DNA from: a bacterium
GTDB taxonomy: Bacteria; Actinomycetota; Acidimicrobiia; Spongiisociales; ZC4RG35
Length of the DNA: 50,722 bases
Direction: 5' to 3'
Assembly (NCBI GenBank): GCA_028823995.1
Contig: JAPPFD010000010.1
Coordinates: forward strand, 1 to 50,722
The translations under genes were made by a program, and so were the position numbers. The notes below the pieces were generated by a model. The model was not told the DNA's origin. It did no database searches and was given only the letters and a program-made list of their open reading frames with translations. Positions 31,639-40,773 of this stretch are shown here, in pieces. The first letter of the stretch is position 1, and each line of letters begins with the position of its first letter.

Positions 31639-32605
31639 AGGGGACTCTCTGCAGGACCGCCTCCACAGCCGCAGACGGATCACCATCGAATGCGAAACCG
31701 CTCGCGTTGTGATGCCCACCGCCTCCCAGAGCCTCGGCAATCGCCCCCACGTTGACCTCCCCCCGGGACCGAAGGCTGACCCGCACCCCACCGTGGTCTG
31801 CCTCCCGGATGAGCATCGCCACTCCAGCCTCCCGGGGGAGGCGGACCAGGTCGATGAGGAGTTCGGTCTCCTCGCCGTTGAGCGAAGCCCCTTCCAGGTC
31901 CTCTCTGTAGAGAACCGACCAAACCACTCGGCGTTCGGTGTCCAGTCGAGCCCGGGAGAGCACCGCCCCAGCCACCGATAGCAGTCCGAACGGCTCCTCC
32001 TCGTAGACGGCCTGGCCGATCACCGCGGGGCGGGCGCCCGCTTCCAGCAACCGGGCGGCTAGACGGTGAGTGCGGGGGGTGGTGTTGGAGTACTGGAACC
32101 GTCCGGTATCGGTGACGAGACCGGTGAGGAGGCAGGTGGCGACCACCTCGTCCACCGGCCATCCCAACTCCAGAATCAGGTCGAAGACCAACTCGACCGT
32201 GGCGGAAGCGCCGGAGTCGATCAGATCGATGGTCCCGAAGCCGGGATTGGAGACATGGTGGTCGACGACCACCAAATTCTCAGCTTGCTCGGATATCCAG
32301 TCCAGGTTCCCCAGCCGATCCACCGACGCGCAGTCGAAGGCCAGGACGGTCTGGGGCAGGTCGGACGGCAAAAGGGGAACGGATAGGAGGTCGGTCGGGA
32401 GGAACCGGTAGCGACTCGGAACAGCCTCCGGAGAAGGGATGGCCAGTTGCACGGACCTTCCCGCCAGACGGGCCGAAGCGGCAAAGCCCAGCATCGACCC
32501 CAAGGCGTCCCCGTCCGGGCGCTCATGGCAAACTCCCCCCAGCGACCCGGATGCGAGTATCACCTCTGCGGCCTCCCGGATCTTCTCCGGCAATGCCCGG
32601 CTCAC
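31631..32605 (-). CDS. nrnA: DHH-family phosphoesterase NrnA (nanoRNase/pAp phosphatase)
   Basis: A 324-residue protein with the DHH motif VVVDHH (112-117), a variant of the first metal motif (CHERPDGDALGS instead of HxxPDGDAxGS), the central GLVTDTGRFQYSN, and the DHHA1 substrate motif GGGGHHNASG. NrnA-type enzymes degrade 2-5 nt RNA ends and dephosphorylate 3'-phosphoadenosine 5'-phosphate. In actinobacteria it is regularly found between rbfA and truB, as here. It overlaps rbfA by 4 nt and truB by 8 nt. Confidence 0.92.
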   Translation of the reverse strand: MSRALPEKIREAAEVILASGSLGGVCHERPDGDALGSMLGFAASARLAGRSVQLAIPSPEAVPSRYRFLPTDLLSVPLLPSDLPQTVLAFDCASVDRLGNLDWISEQAENLVVVDHHVSNPGFGTIDLIDSGASATVELVFDLILELGWPVDEVVATCLLTGLVTDTGRFQYSNTTPRTHRLAARLLEAGARPAVIGQAVYEEEPFGLLSVAGAVLSRARLDTERRVVWSVLYREDLEGASLNGEETELLIDLVRLPREAGVAMLIREADHGGVRVSLRSRGEVNVGAIAEALGGGGHHNASGFAFDGDPSAAVEAVLQRVPFA

Positions 32606-32967
32606 TCTCCTCCTCCCGCACCCGGCATGGGGGCCCCCCTCAGCAGGCTTTCGATCTTCACGCCTGCAATCACCCCCTGATCCGGCCGGAACTCCAACCG
32701 GGGGGTGTACTTGAGTCGGACCTGGGAAGCCAGCAGGGCTTGCAGGCGACCGGCCGCCGATGCGAGCCCCTCGCCGGTCTCCTCAAGCCTGGTCATGTCG
32801 GCAGCCGAGTAGAACACCACCGCTCTTCGCAGGTCCGGGGAAGTCTCGACACCGGTGATGGTCACCCCCGACAACCGGGGATCGGAGAGGCCATGGACCT
32901 CCGAAGCCAGAACCTCCCAGACGATTGCATTGACCCGCCGCATGCGGGGAAACCGGTCGACACCCAT
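32602..32967 (-). CDS. rbfA: Ribosome-binding factor A
   Basis: A 121-residue protein with a KH-like fold. The conserved parts are RVNAIVWEVLASEVHGLSDP at the start, GVTITGVETSPDLRRAVVFY and the C-terminal VRLKYTPRLEFRPDQG. RbfA helps mature the 30S subunit by binding near the 16S 5' helix. It sits 4 bp after the DUF503 gene and overlaps nrnA by 4 nt (ATGA). Confidence 0.93.
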   Translation of the reverse strand: MGVDRFPRMRRVNAIVWEVLASEVHGLSDPRLSGVTITGVETSPDLRRAVVFYSAADMTRLEETGEGLASAAGRLQALLASQVRLKYTPRLEFRPDQGVIAGVKIESLLRGAPMPGAGGGE

Positions 32968-32971
32968 TTGC

Positions 32972-33277
32972 TCATCTCGCCCTGGGTTCGGGGTGATCGA
33001 GATAGGAGATCAGGACCTCGGTCACGTTCACTTCGCCCCTGCGGTCAAGGTAATGCTCCGCCCGTTGCATCAGCCGCTCCAACTCCCGGCGGTTGGGCGC
33101 CACCAGCGCCACTCCCAGGCCCGCCCGACGCCACAGATCGTGATGATCCACTTCCGCTACCGAGTAGGAAGCAGTCCTCCGCAGGCCCTCCACCACCGGA
33201 CGGAGAACCGACCGTTTCTCCTTCAGCGACCGGGTGGCGGGAAGCGAGAGCTCGAAACGCATAGCCGCCGCCTCCAT
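32972..33277 (-). CDS. DUF503 (YlxP-like) protein
   Basis: A 101-residue protein of the DUF503 family, recognised from the N-terminal strand and basic turn LSLPATRSLKEKRSVLRPVVE, AEVDHHDLWRRAGLGVALVA and the C-terminal helix with EHYLDRRGEVNV. The family is almost always encoded between infB and rbfA and is thought to assist translation or ribosome assembly; its biochemical role is not settled. The ATG overlaps the infB stop by one base (TGATG). Confidence 0.88.
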   Translation of the reverse strand: MEAAAMRFELSLPATRSLKEKRSVLRPVVEGLRRTASYSVAEVDHHDLWRRAGLGVALVAPNRRELERLMQRAEHYLDRRGEVNVTEVLISYLDHPEPRAR

Positions 33278-35331
33278 CAGGTGCGAGCAACCTCCCTCAC
33301 CGTGAACGCTTCGATCAGATCACCCTCCTTGACGTCGTTGTACCGCTCGAGAACGATCCCGCACTCCAGGCCGAACACCACTTCATCAACGTCCTGTTTG
33401 AACCGCCGGAGGGAAGCAATGGATCCGGTGTAGATGACCACGTCGTCGCGATACAGTCGCACGTCGGCGCCCAGGGCCATCCGCCCCTCGGTGACCAGGC
33501 ACCCCGCAGCCATGGCTCGGGGCACCCGGAAGAGGGCGCGCACCTCGGCGACTCCCAGGATGTCCTCGTGCCGCTCGGGAGCGAGTCTTCCCACCAGGAG
33601 CTGTTCCACATCATCCAGGAGCTCGTAAATCACCGAGTAGGAACGGAATTCGATCCCTCGCTGCTGCGCCTCGCGCGCCGCCTTGGATTCGGCGCGCACG
33701 TTGAAACCCACTATCACCGCTCCGGTGACGTCACCCAGATTCACATCATTGAGATTGATCCCGCCCACCGCCGCGTGGATGATCTCTATCCGCCCTTCCT
33801 CTCTCTTGATCTTCCCGATCGCTTCCCGCAGGGTCTCCACCGAGCCATGGGCGTCCGCCTTCACGACCAATCTGAGTTCCCCCTGGGTGGACTGGAGTTG
33901 CTCGAGGTGGGAGACAAAACGGTCCCGGGCGCTGGGCATCTCCATTCTTATCTTGCGCTCCCGATCGCGGTCGGCCTGCGCCGCGGCCAACTGCCGTGCG
34001 AGGCGCTCGTTCTTGACCACCTCAAAGCCATCTCCCGCTCCGGGCACATCATTCCATCCCATAACCAGGACCGGCACCGAGGGCGTAGCGGAGGAGACCC
34101 TTTGCCCGGCATGGTTGAACATGGCCCTCACCCTTCCCGACACACCGCCCGCCACCAGCGCATCCCCTCTCTTGAGGGTGCCCCTCTGCACGATCACCGT
34201 CGCCACCGGCCCCATCCCCCTGTCCAGTCTCGAGTCGACCACCACCCCGGAGGCGAGCGGCTTGGGGGAAGCCTTGAGTTCCTGGATCTGCGCCATCAAA
34301 TCGATTGTCTCCAGAAGCTCCTCCAGGCCGTCTCCCTCGGTAGCCGAGATCTCCACGCTGGGGACGTCTCCTCCCAACTCCTCGACGATGACGTTGTGCT
34401 CGGTCAGCTTGGTCCGCACCGACATCGGATCGGCGCCCGGTCGGTCGATCTTGTTGATCGCCACCAGCATTTCCACACCAGCCGCCCGGGCATGGCTGAC
34501 CGCCTCCACGGTCTGCGGCATTACCCCGTCGTCGGCCGCGATCACCAAAACCACAATGTCAGTCAACTCCGCTCCCCGGGCGCGGAGGGTGGTGAAGGCC
34601 TCGTGACCGGGGGTGTCGATAAAGGTGATGGGATTGCCCTCCACGGTTGCCTGGTAGGCGCCGATGTGCTGAGTGATTCCGCCTGCTTCCCCCGAGACGA
34701 CGTCGGTGCGACGGAATGCGTCCAAAAGGGTGGTCTTGCCGTGATCCACATGGCCCATCACCGTCACGATGGGCGGCCGCTCGACCAGATCCTTGGGATC
34801 GTCGGCCGGTACGTCGCGAAGGCGGACCACCGGGACCCGCTCGGGCGCCGACTCGATCACCTCCACCAAGGCCCCGAAACCCTCCCCCACCTCCGCCATA
34901 AGGTCTTTGGGCATGAGCTGTCCGGCTCCCACCACCCGACCCATGCCGATCATCCGGGCGACCACGTCGCCTACCGGAACGTCGAGGGCTTCTGCGTATT
35001 CGGCGACTGATGCAGTGTCTTGTACCTCCACCACCGACAATTCCACCACCGGAGGGAGGGGCGCTTCCTCGGGGACGGGAGGATCCTCCACGGACAAGGC
35101 CGGAGCGGGGGCCTCTTCGACCGGCTCGGGCTCGGGCTCGGGGGCCGGGGCTGGTTCGGGCGCCGTCTCGGGCTCTCCCACCAGCGCGAAACGCACCAGT
35201 TCGGCTTCCTCTGTCGAGATGGTGGAGGAGGCGGCCCTCACCACCAAGCCGATCTCCTTGGCCTGGCGGATCACGTCCTGGGACGAAAGGCCCAGTTCGC
35301 GGGCGATCTGATAAATCCTGACCCTAGCCAT
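33277..35331 (-). CDS. infB: Translation initiation factor IF-2
   Basis: A 684-residue IF-2, short for actinobacteria because the N-terminal linker is only about 50 Pro/Glu/Ala-rich residues (about 50-100). The GTPase has G1 GHVDHGKT (193-200), G3 DTPGHE (239-244) and G4 NKID (293-296), followed by the beta-barrel and C-terminal fMet-tRNA-binding domains. The N-terminal MARVRIYQIARELGLSSQDV is the usual IF2-N helix bundle. It starts 24 bp after nusA; a ylxR (DUF448) gene often found between them is absent. Confidence 0.97.
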   Translation of the reverse strand: MARVRIYQIARELGLSSQDVIRQAKEIGLVVRAASSTISTEEAELVRFALVGEPETAPEPAPAPEPEPEPVEEAPAPALSVEDPPVPEEAPLPPVVELSVVEVQDTASVAEYAEALDVPVGDVVARMIGMGRVVGAGQLMPKDLMAEVGEGFGALVEVIESAPERVPVVRLRDVPADDPKDLVERPPIVTVMGHVDHGKTTLLDAFRRTDVVSGEAGGITQHIGAYQATVEGNPITFIDTPGHEAFTTLRARGAELTDIVVLVIAADDGVMPQTVEAVSHARAAGVEMLVAINKIDRPGADPMSVRTKLTEHNVIVEELGGDVPSVEISATEGDGLEELLETIDLMAQIQELKASPKPLASGVVVDSRLDRGMGPVATVIVQRGTLKRGDALVAGGVSGRVRAMFNHAGQRVSSATPSVPVLVMGWNDVPGAGDGFEVVKNERLARQLAAAQADRDRERKIRMEMPSARDRFVSHLEQLQSTQGELRLVVKADAHGSVETLREAIGKIKREEGRIEIIHAAVGGINLNDVNLGDVTGAVIVGFNVRAESKAAREAQQRGIEFRSYSVIYELLDDVEQLLVGRLAPERHEDILGVAEVRALFRVPRAMAAGCLVTEGRMALGADVRLYRDDVVIYTGSIASLRRFKQDVDEVVFGLECGIVLERYNDVKEGDLIEAFTVREVART

Positions 35332-35355
35332 GTCGCACCGAAGCAGACGCGCCGG

Positions 35356-36420
35356 TCAGGCGGTTGCTGAACTGGTGCCGGCAGTGGTAACCGGAGATGC
35401 AGCCACCCTGGCGCCGGATTTTTGGGTCCCGGACTCGGCCCCCGGGGAGGGGGGAGGCTCGTCGGAGCGGATATCGATCCTGTACCCGGTGAGACGGGCG
35501 GCGAGACGGGCGTTCTGACCCTCCTTGCCGATCGCCAGGGAAAGTTGGTGCTCGGAGACGATCACCTCCGCGCCCTTCTCCTCCTCGTTGATCCTGACCT
35601 CGCGAATGCGAGCAGGGCCCAACGCGTCGGCGATAAAGGCAGCCACGTCCTCCTGGTACTGGACGACATCCACCTTCTCGTTGCGGAGTTCCTTGACCAC
35701 CTGTTGCACTCTCGACCCGCGGGCGCCCACGCAGGCGCCGCGGGGATCCACGTTCGGATCATGGGAGATCACCGCGATCTTGGTGCGATGTCCCGGTTCC
35801 CGTGCGATCGCCACGATCTCCACCACGCCCTCGACCAGTTCGGGCACCTCCAGTTCGAGAAGCCTCCTCACCAGGTCGGGGTGAGAGCGGCTGACGATGA
35901 TCTGGGGGCCCTTGGGCTCGTTCTTGACCTCCAGGATGAGCGCCTTGGCCCGGTTGCCCCGGTCAAGCAACTGGTGCGGGATCCGCTCTGAGGCGGGCAT
36001 GAGCGCCTCGGCGTTGCCCAGGTCGAAGATGATGTAGCGCCCGTCGACCTGCTGCACTATCCCGGTGACCAGGTCGCCTTCCCGTCCCTGGTAGGCAGCG
36101 TAAATCTGTTCCCGCTTGGCGATCCGGAGGCGTTGGGCGATCACCTGCTTGGCGGTCTGGGCGGCTATCCGGCCGAAATCCTGGGACATTTCCTCCCACT
36201 CCCTCGTAACCGCGCCCTCCTCATCGAGGTTCTGGCCGAAAACCCGGATCTCTCCCGACTCCAGGTCGATTGTGACCCGCGCCTCGTCGGCCTTTCCCGA
36301 CGTGCGCTTGTAGGCCGAGACCAGGGCGTTCGCAACGGCGTCCAGGATGGTCTCGACCGGCACTCCCCGCTCTCTCTCCAAGAGTTCCAGAGCCTCCATC
36401 ACCTGGTAGTCGATCTTCAT
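35356..36420 (-). CDS. nusA: Transcription termination/antitermination factor NusA
   Basis: A 354-residue protein: N-terminal RNA polymerase-binding domain (from MKIDYQVMEALELLERERGV), an S1 domain around GDLVTGIVQQVDGRYIIFDLG, then two KH domains (SHDPNVDPRGACVGARGSR and LSLAIGKEGQNARLAARLTG). It lacks the acidic repeats of the E. coli protein, as usual in actinobacteria. It modulates pausing and termination and joins rRNA antitermination complexes with NusG, also encoded in this window. It overlaps rimP by 4 nt (ATGA). Confidence 0.96.
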   Translation of the reverse strand: MKIDYQVMEALELLERERGVPVETILDAVANALVSAYKRTSGKADEARVTIDLESGEIRVFGQNLDEEGAVTREWEEMSQDFGRIAAQTAKQVIAQRLRIAKREQIYAAYQGREGDLVTGIVQQVDGRYIIFDLGNAEALMPASERIPHQLLDRGNRAKALILEVKNEPKGPQIIVSRSHPDLVRRLLELEVPELVEGVVEIVAIAREPGHRTKIAVISHDPNVDPRGACVGARGSRVQQVVKELRNEKVDVVQYQEDVAAFIADALGPARIREVRINEEEKGAEVIVSEHQLSLAIGKEGQNARLAARLTGYRIDIRSDEPPPSPGAESGTQKSGARVAASPVTTAGTSSATA

Positions 36421-36932
36421 GGGCGAGCCTTCCCCTTCCCCGGCTTGGGAGAGGCGTCCCAGCGGAAGACGGTGCGGGCCGAGAGTATCGCCCCGTACAG
36501 GAGAGCATGACGCTCACCCTCCACTGACAGTTCACAGCCTTCCTCGTCCGCCGAGGCCAACCGCCCCCGGAGACTGATGTTTCTTCCCTCGTTGCGGACC
36601 TTGATCACTACCTCCCGGCCGACTGCCTTTTCGAAGTGCCGGGGGATCCGCAACCGACGCTCCAGGCCCGGGGAGCTCACCTCCAGGCGATAGGGACCCT
36701 CAAGGTCGGTCTCGGCGTCAAGAAGCCGGGAGAGGCGGCGGGAGGTCTCGGCCAGGCGGTCGAGGTCAATCCCTCCCTCAGCGTCCACCACCACCCGGAG
36801 AAGGCGCGCTCCCCTGTGGCCGAGCAGTTCCAGGGAGTCCAACTCCAGCCGTTCGGCTTCCAGGTAGGGGCCTACCACAGCCGAGAGCCTCTCGGCCGCG
36901 GTCATCTTGGGCAAAGTGCCGGTGTCGCGCAT
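36417..36932 (-). CDS. rimP: Ribosome maturation factor RimP
   Basis: The ATG at 36932 gives 171 residues; in-frame alternatives are a TTG at 36962 and an ATG at about 36905 (MTAAERL), and I cannot decide firmly. The core has RHGARLLRVVV-like strand DAEGGIDLDRLAETSRRLS, YRLEVSSPGLERRL and the C-terminal SH3-like domain. RimP is needed for 30S maturation and is typically the first gene of this operon. The overlap with nusA (ATGA) supports the 3' end. Confidence 0.9.
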   Translation of the reverse strand: MRDTGTLPKMTAAERLSAVVGPYLEAERLELDSLELLGHRGARLLRVVVDAEGGIDLDRLAETSRRLSRLLDAETDLEGPYRLEVSSPGLERRLRIPRHFEKAVGREVVIKVRNEGRNISLRGRLASADEEGCELSVEGERHALLYGAILSARTVFRWDASPKPGKGKARP

Positions 36933-37005
36933 AAGTACGGTTGTCACTCCTTCAATCGTCAACCTAGTCTAACCCTCTCCCCAGGGTGATAAAGAGGTCG
37001 GATGT

Positions 37006-38085
37006 TCAGGCGCCGTTCAACCGGAAATCGTCCATGAAGGAAGCCAGGCGCGCCGCGCTGTCCACCTCCAGGCCGGCGTAGAGGCTGGCCCGGCACCCCC
37101 CCACGGACTTGTGACCACGGAGGCCCACCAAACCCGCGGCCTGGGACTCCCGAAGAAAGCGGGCCTCGGCCTCGGGGGTGGGGAGCCGGAACACCACGTT
37201 GGTGTGGGACCGGTATCGCCGGACCACCGGGTTGTGGTAGTAGCCGTCGCTCTGGTCGATGACGTCGTAGACCAGGCCGGCCTTCCGGGCGGTGCGCTCC
37301 TCCAACCCCGGGATTCCCCCCAGATCGCGGAGGCGCTTCAGCATCTTGCCCATCAGGTATATCGGGAACACCGGGGGCGTGTTGCCCAGCGAGTCCTTCT
37401 CGGCGTACCAGCGGTAGTCGAGCATGCGAGGGAGGACCGGGGAGATGTTCTCCAGCACAGAGCGCCGGATGAACACCAGCGCCATTCCGGCCGGAGCGAG
37501 GTTCTTCTGCACTCCCCCGTACACCAGGTCGTAACGGTCCCAGTCGATGGGACGGGCCAGAAAGTCCGATGACATGTCGCACACCTGGGGCAGGTCCACA
37601 TCCAAGGACTCCACCATCCTGATCCCGCCGATGGTCTCGTTGGACGTCAGATGCAAATAGGCGGTGTCGGGCTGGATGGCGACCTCCTCCGCGACCGGCA
37701 TCCGGGTGTACCCGTGCGGCTTGCCGTCCCAGGCGCAGTAGGAGTCTCCCCAGCGCTGCGCATCGCCCAGGGCCAGGACTCCCCATGAGCCGGCGGCCAC
37801 GTAGGCTCCTCTGCCCCTGTTGCCCAGCAGGTTGAGGGGAACCATGGCGAACTGCATGGTGGCGCCGCCGGGTATCACGACGACTTCAAAGTGGGCCGGC
37901 GCTCCGGAAACCTCCCGCGCCAGGGAGAGGGCTTCGGCATGCACTGCCGAGTACACGTCGGATCGGTGGCTCATCTCCAGGACGGACATCCCGCTTCCGG
38001 CGAAATCCAGGAACTCCTCCTGCGCCTCCTCCAGAACGGGCAGCGGCAGGGTGCACGGGCCGGCGCCGAAATTGTCAACTCGCAT
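37006..38085 (-). CDS. serC: Phosphoserine aminotransferase
   Basis: The ATG at 38085 (MRVDNFGAGPCTLP) gives 359 residues, the normal SerC length. PLP attaches to Lys194 in YGGVQKNLAPAG; GGATMQFAMVP and SVGGCRASLYAG are further conserved blocks. It transfers the amino group from glutamate to 3-phosphohydroxypyruvate in serine synthesis and can act on the analogous pyridoxine precursor. It is divergent from fdhD across 68 bp and lies upstream of the rimP operon in the same direction, 73 bp away. Confidence 0.95.
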   Translation of the reverse strand: MRVDNFGAGPCTLPLPVLEEAQEEFLDFAGSGMSVLEMSHRSDVYSAVHAEALSLAREVSGAPAHFEVVVIPGGATMQFAMVPLNLLGNRGRGAYVAAGSWGVLALGDAQRWGDSYCAWDGKPHGYTRMPVAEEVAIQPDTAYLHLTSNETIGGIRMVESLDVDLPQVCDMSSDFLARPIDWDRYDLVYGGVQKNLAPAGMALVFIRRSVLENISPVLPRMLDYRWYAEKDSLGNTPPVFPIYLMGKMLKRLRDLGGIPGLEERTARKAGLVYDVIDQSDGYYHNPVVRRYRSHTNVVFRLPTPEAEARFLRESQAAGLVGLRGHKSVGGCRASLYAGLEVDSAARLASFMDDFRLNGA

Positions 38086-38153
38086 GGCGCCAATTGTCGC
38101 ACGACGGGGCCAAAACATGAAACCATTTCCAAAATCCCTCTAATGTTTCCGGC

Positions 38154-38954
38154 ATGTACCGGTACAGCGGACGGCACGTACTGAAAGTCGGTCCCCTCCT
38201 CACTCATCGGGTAGAGGACCGTCTGGTGGAGGAGTCGCCCATGGAGCTTCGGATGATGGGGGTCCCCATCGCGGTGGTCATGCGCACACCGGGCCAGGAG
38301 GAAGACCTGGCGCTGGGATTCGCCATCACAGAGGGGATTGTCGACGGCCCGCAGGAGGTGGCCCGCGTGCGGTCGATCGGTACGGGGGACCGGTACGAAC
38401 TGGAACTGGCCGAGGGGGTGGAAATCGATCCCGAGCAGTTCCGCCGCAACACCTACACCTCCTCGTCCTGCGGGGTGTGCGGCAAGGCCTCCATCGACGC
38501 GGTGCTGGTGGCCTCCCGCCCGCTTCCCCCCGGACCCGAACTCACGCCGCAGATGATCACCTCGCTCCCCGACCGCCTCCGCCAGGCTCAATTGTCGTTC
38601 GCGGCCACCGGCGGATCCCACGCGGCAGGTTTGTTCAGTACGGGGGGAGAACTCCTGGCCATCGCCGAAGACGTCGGACGTCACAACGCGGTGGACAAGG
38701 CCATCGGCGCCCTGGCCCGCCAGCGATGGCCCCTCGGCGAACTGATCCTGGCGGTCTCGGGAAGGATCTCCTTCGAGATAACCCAGAAAGCCGCGGTGGC
38801 GGGCATCCCGGTGGTGGCAGGCATCTCCGCCGCCTCATCCCTGGCGGTCGATCTGGCTCTGGAAGTGGGAATGACCCTGGCCGGGTTCGTCCGGGGAGAG
38901 GAGATGGTGGTATATGCCGGCGAGAGGCGTCTGGGCCGCGACTCCTCGCCCTAG
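38154..38954 (+). CDS. fdhD: Formate dehydrogenase accessory sulfurtransferase FdhD
   Basis: A 266-residue protein with the functional CxxC pair C106-G-V-C109 in SSSCGVCGK, the AEDVGRHNAVDKAIG block and the C-terminal SGRISFEITQKA. FdhD passes sulfur from a cysteine desulfurase to the bis-MGD cofactor so that molybdenum or tungsten formate dehydrogenases become active; this implies such an enzyme elsewhere in the genome. A TAATGT hexamer ends only 7 nt before the ATG, so a leaderless transcript is possible. The stop region overlaps the convergent proS by 4 bp. Confidence 0.93.
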   Translation: MYRYSGRHVLKVGPLLTHRVEDRLVEESPMELRMMGVPIAVVMRTPGQEEDLALGFAITEGIVDGPQEVARVRSIGTGDRYELELAEGVEIDPEQFRRNTYTSSSCGVCGKASIDAVLVASRPLPPGPELTPQMITSLPDRLRQAQLSFAATGGSHAAGLFSTGGELLAIAEDVGRHNAVDKAIGALARQRWPLGELILAVSGRISFEITQKAAVAGIPVVAGISAASSLAVDLALEVGMTLAGFVRGEEMVVYAGERRLGRDSSP

Positions 38955-40672
38955 CCCGTCGACAGAGCGGCGCCCACCATGCCCGCCACCCTACCGCTCA
39001 CCTCGGCCGTTGCGACTTCGGTGGTCTCCAGGTCGGAGCGGGTGGTCAACTCCACCAGACCGTCGGCCAGCTTCCGAGGGCCGACCGTGATGCGGTAGGG
39101 GACCCCGATCAGTTCCGCGTCGGCGAACTTGACGCCCGGCCGCTCCGGCCGGTCGTCCAGGATGGCCTCGACGCCCGCTGCGGTAAGTTCGTCGTAGAGG
39201 CGTTCTCCCACGGCCAGAGTCTGAGGATCGTCGGCCCGCAGGACCGTGATCACCACGTGGTAGGGAGAGACCGACACCGGCCAGACGATCCCCCGCCGGT
39301 CGTGGGAGTGCTCCACCACCGCGGCCATTGTCCTCTCCACGCCGATCCCGTAGGAGCCCATCACGATGGGGGTGGAGTCGCCCTGGGCGTTCTGGACCAT
39401 CGCCCCCATCGCCCTCGAGTATCGGTCACCCAACTTGAAGATGTGTCCGACCTCGATCCCCCGCCAAACGTCGAGGGTCCCGCAGCACCGAGTGCACTGC
39501 TCCCCCAGGGAAACCCCCCGCAGGTCGGCCCACCGTTCCACCTCGATGTCCCTGCCCACGTCGACCGAGGTGAGATGCCAGTCGTCCCGGTTGGCGCCGG
39601 TCACCAGGTTGCGCCGTCCGGCCAGGCCATGATCGGCAATTATGGGGAGGTGCTGCACCCCCACCGCACCCAAGCTTCCCGGATCGGCCCCCAGGGCGGG
39701 GCGTATCTCGTCGGGGTGCGCCGGGCGCAGATTGGCGACGCCGAGCGTGTCGACCAGCTTCTGCTCCAGGAGTTCGTGATCTCCCCGAAGGAGGACCAGG
39801 GTGAGCTTGCCGTCCACCACGTAGACCAAGGTCTTGATCTGTCGCTCCGGGGCGGCCCGGTCGGGGTGGGCGTCGGCCAGGGCGCGGATCGTGCGGATTC
39901 CGGGGGTGGCCAGCGGCTCGGTCCGTCCCTGGGAGGGGCCGTCTTCGATCTCCGGGGTCACCGAGACCGCTCTTTCCAGGTTCGCCCGGTAGTCACACCC
40001 GTCGCAGGTGACAATCCAGTCCTCACCCGCCGGGCTCGGAACCATGAACTCGACCGACTCGGACCCGCCCATCGCCCCCGAGGACGCCGCCACGTCCAGA
40101 GCCTCCAGCCCGCAGCGGCGGAAGATGGCGGTATAGGCCTGATGGTGGAGGTCGAAGGCGACGTCCAAGCCCGCCCGGTCCACATCCAGCGAATAGGAGT
40201 CTTTCATGGTGAACTCCCGCACCCGCAGCACTCCCGCCTTGGGCCGGGGTTCGTCGCGGAACTTGGTCTGGATCTGGTACCAGATCTGGGGAAGATCGCG
40301 GTACGAGAAGACCTCTCCCGCCAGCAGTGCTATCACCTCCTCATGGGTCATGCCCAGGCAGTGATCCACACCCTTTCTGTCCTCCAGCCTGAACATCTCC
40401 TCCCCCATGGCCTCCCACCGTCCCGACCGGCGCCACACTTCGGCCGGATGGAGGGCCGGGAGATGCAGGTGCTGTCCCCCGATGGCGTCCATCTCCTCCC
40501 GGATGATCCGGTCCACTTTGTCCCGCACCCGCTGACCCAGGGGCAGCATGGAATAGTGCCCGGCGGCCAACTGGCGTATGAAGCCTCCCCGGAGAAGGAG
40601 GCGGTGGCTGGCCGCCTCGGCATGGGCGGGATCGTCCCGCAGGGTGGGTATGAACAGCTTGGACCAGCGCAT
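38951..40672 (-). CDS. proS: Prolyl-tRNA synthetase
   Basis: A 573-residue bacterial-type class II synthetase. The motif 1 region is LAAGHYSMLPLGQRVRDKV, motif 2 FRDEPRPKAGVLRVREFTMK, and motif 3 MGSYGIGVERTMAAVVEHS. Between motifs 2 and 3 is the insertion domain that edits mischarged alanyl-tRNA-Pro, present at full length (about 220-400). A C-terminal anticodon-binding domain follows. It converges on fdhD with a 4-bp overlap and diverges from gnd. Confidence 0.96.
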   Translation of the reverse strand: MRWSKLFIPTLRDDPAHAEAASHRLLLRGGFIRQLAAGHYSMLPLGQRVRDKVDRIIREEMDAIGGQHLHLPALHPAEVWRRSGRWEAMGEEMFRLEDRKGVDHCLGMTHEEVIALLAGEVFSYRDLPQIWYQIQTKFRDEPRPKAGVLRVREFTMKDSYSLDVDRAGLDVAFDLHHQAYTAIFRRCGLEALDVAASSGAMGGSESVEFMVPSPAGEDWIVTCDGCDYRANLERAVSVTPEIEDGPSQGRTEPLATPGIRTIRALADAHPDRAAPERQIKTLVYVVDGKLTLVLLRGDHELLEQKLVDTLGVANLRPAHPDEIRPALGADPGSLGAVGVQHLPIIADHGLAGRRNLVTGANRDDWHLTSVDVGRDIEVERWADLRGVSLGEQCTRCCGTLDVWRGIEVGHIFKLGDRYSRAMGAMVQNAQGDSTPIVMGSYGIGVERTMAAVVEHSHDRRGIVWPVSVSPYHVVITVLRADDPQTLAVGERLYDELTAAGVEAILDDRPERPGVKFADAELIGVPYRITVGPRKLADGLVELTTRSDLETTEVATAEVSGRVAGMVGAALSTG

Positions 40673-40773
40673 CCATAGAAAAGATACCGCATCCGATACC
40701 GATTCGGGGTTCCCCGACCTCCCGTGCGGTCTGCGAATCCCGGCCCGGCGAGAGACATTACCCTTTGGCGCGG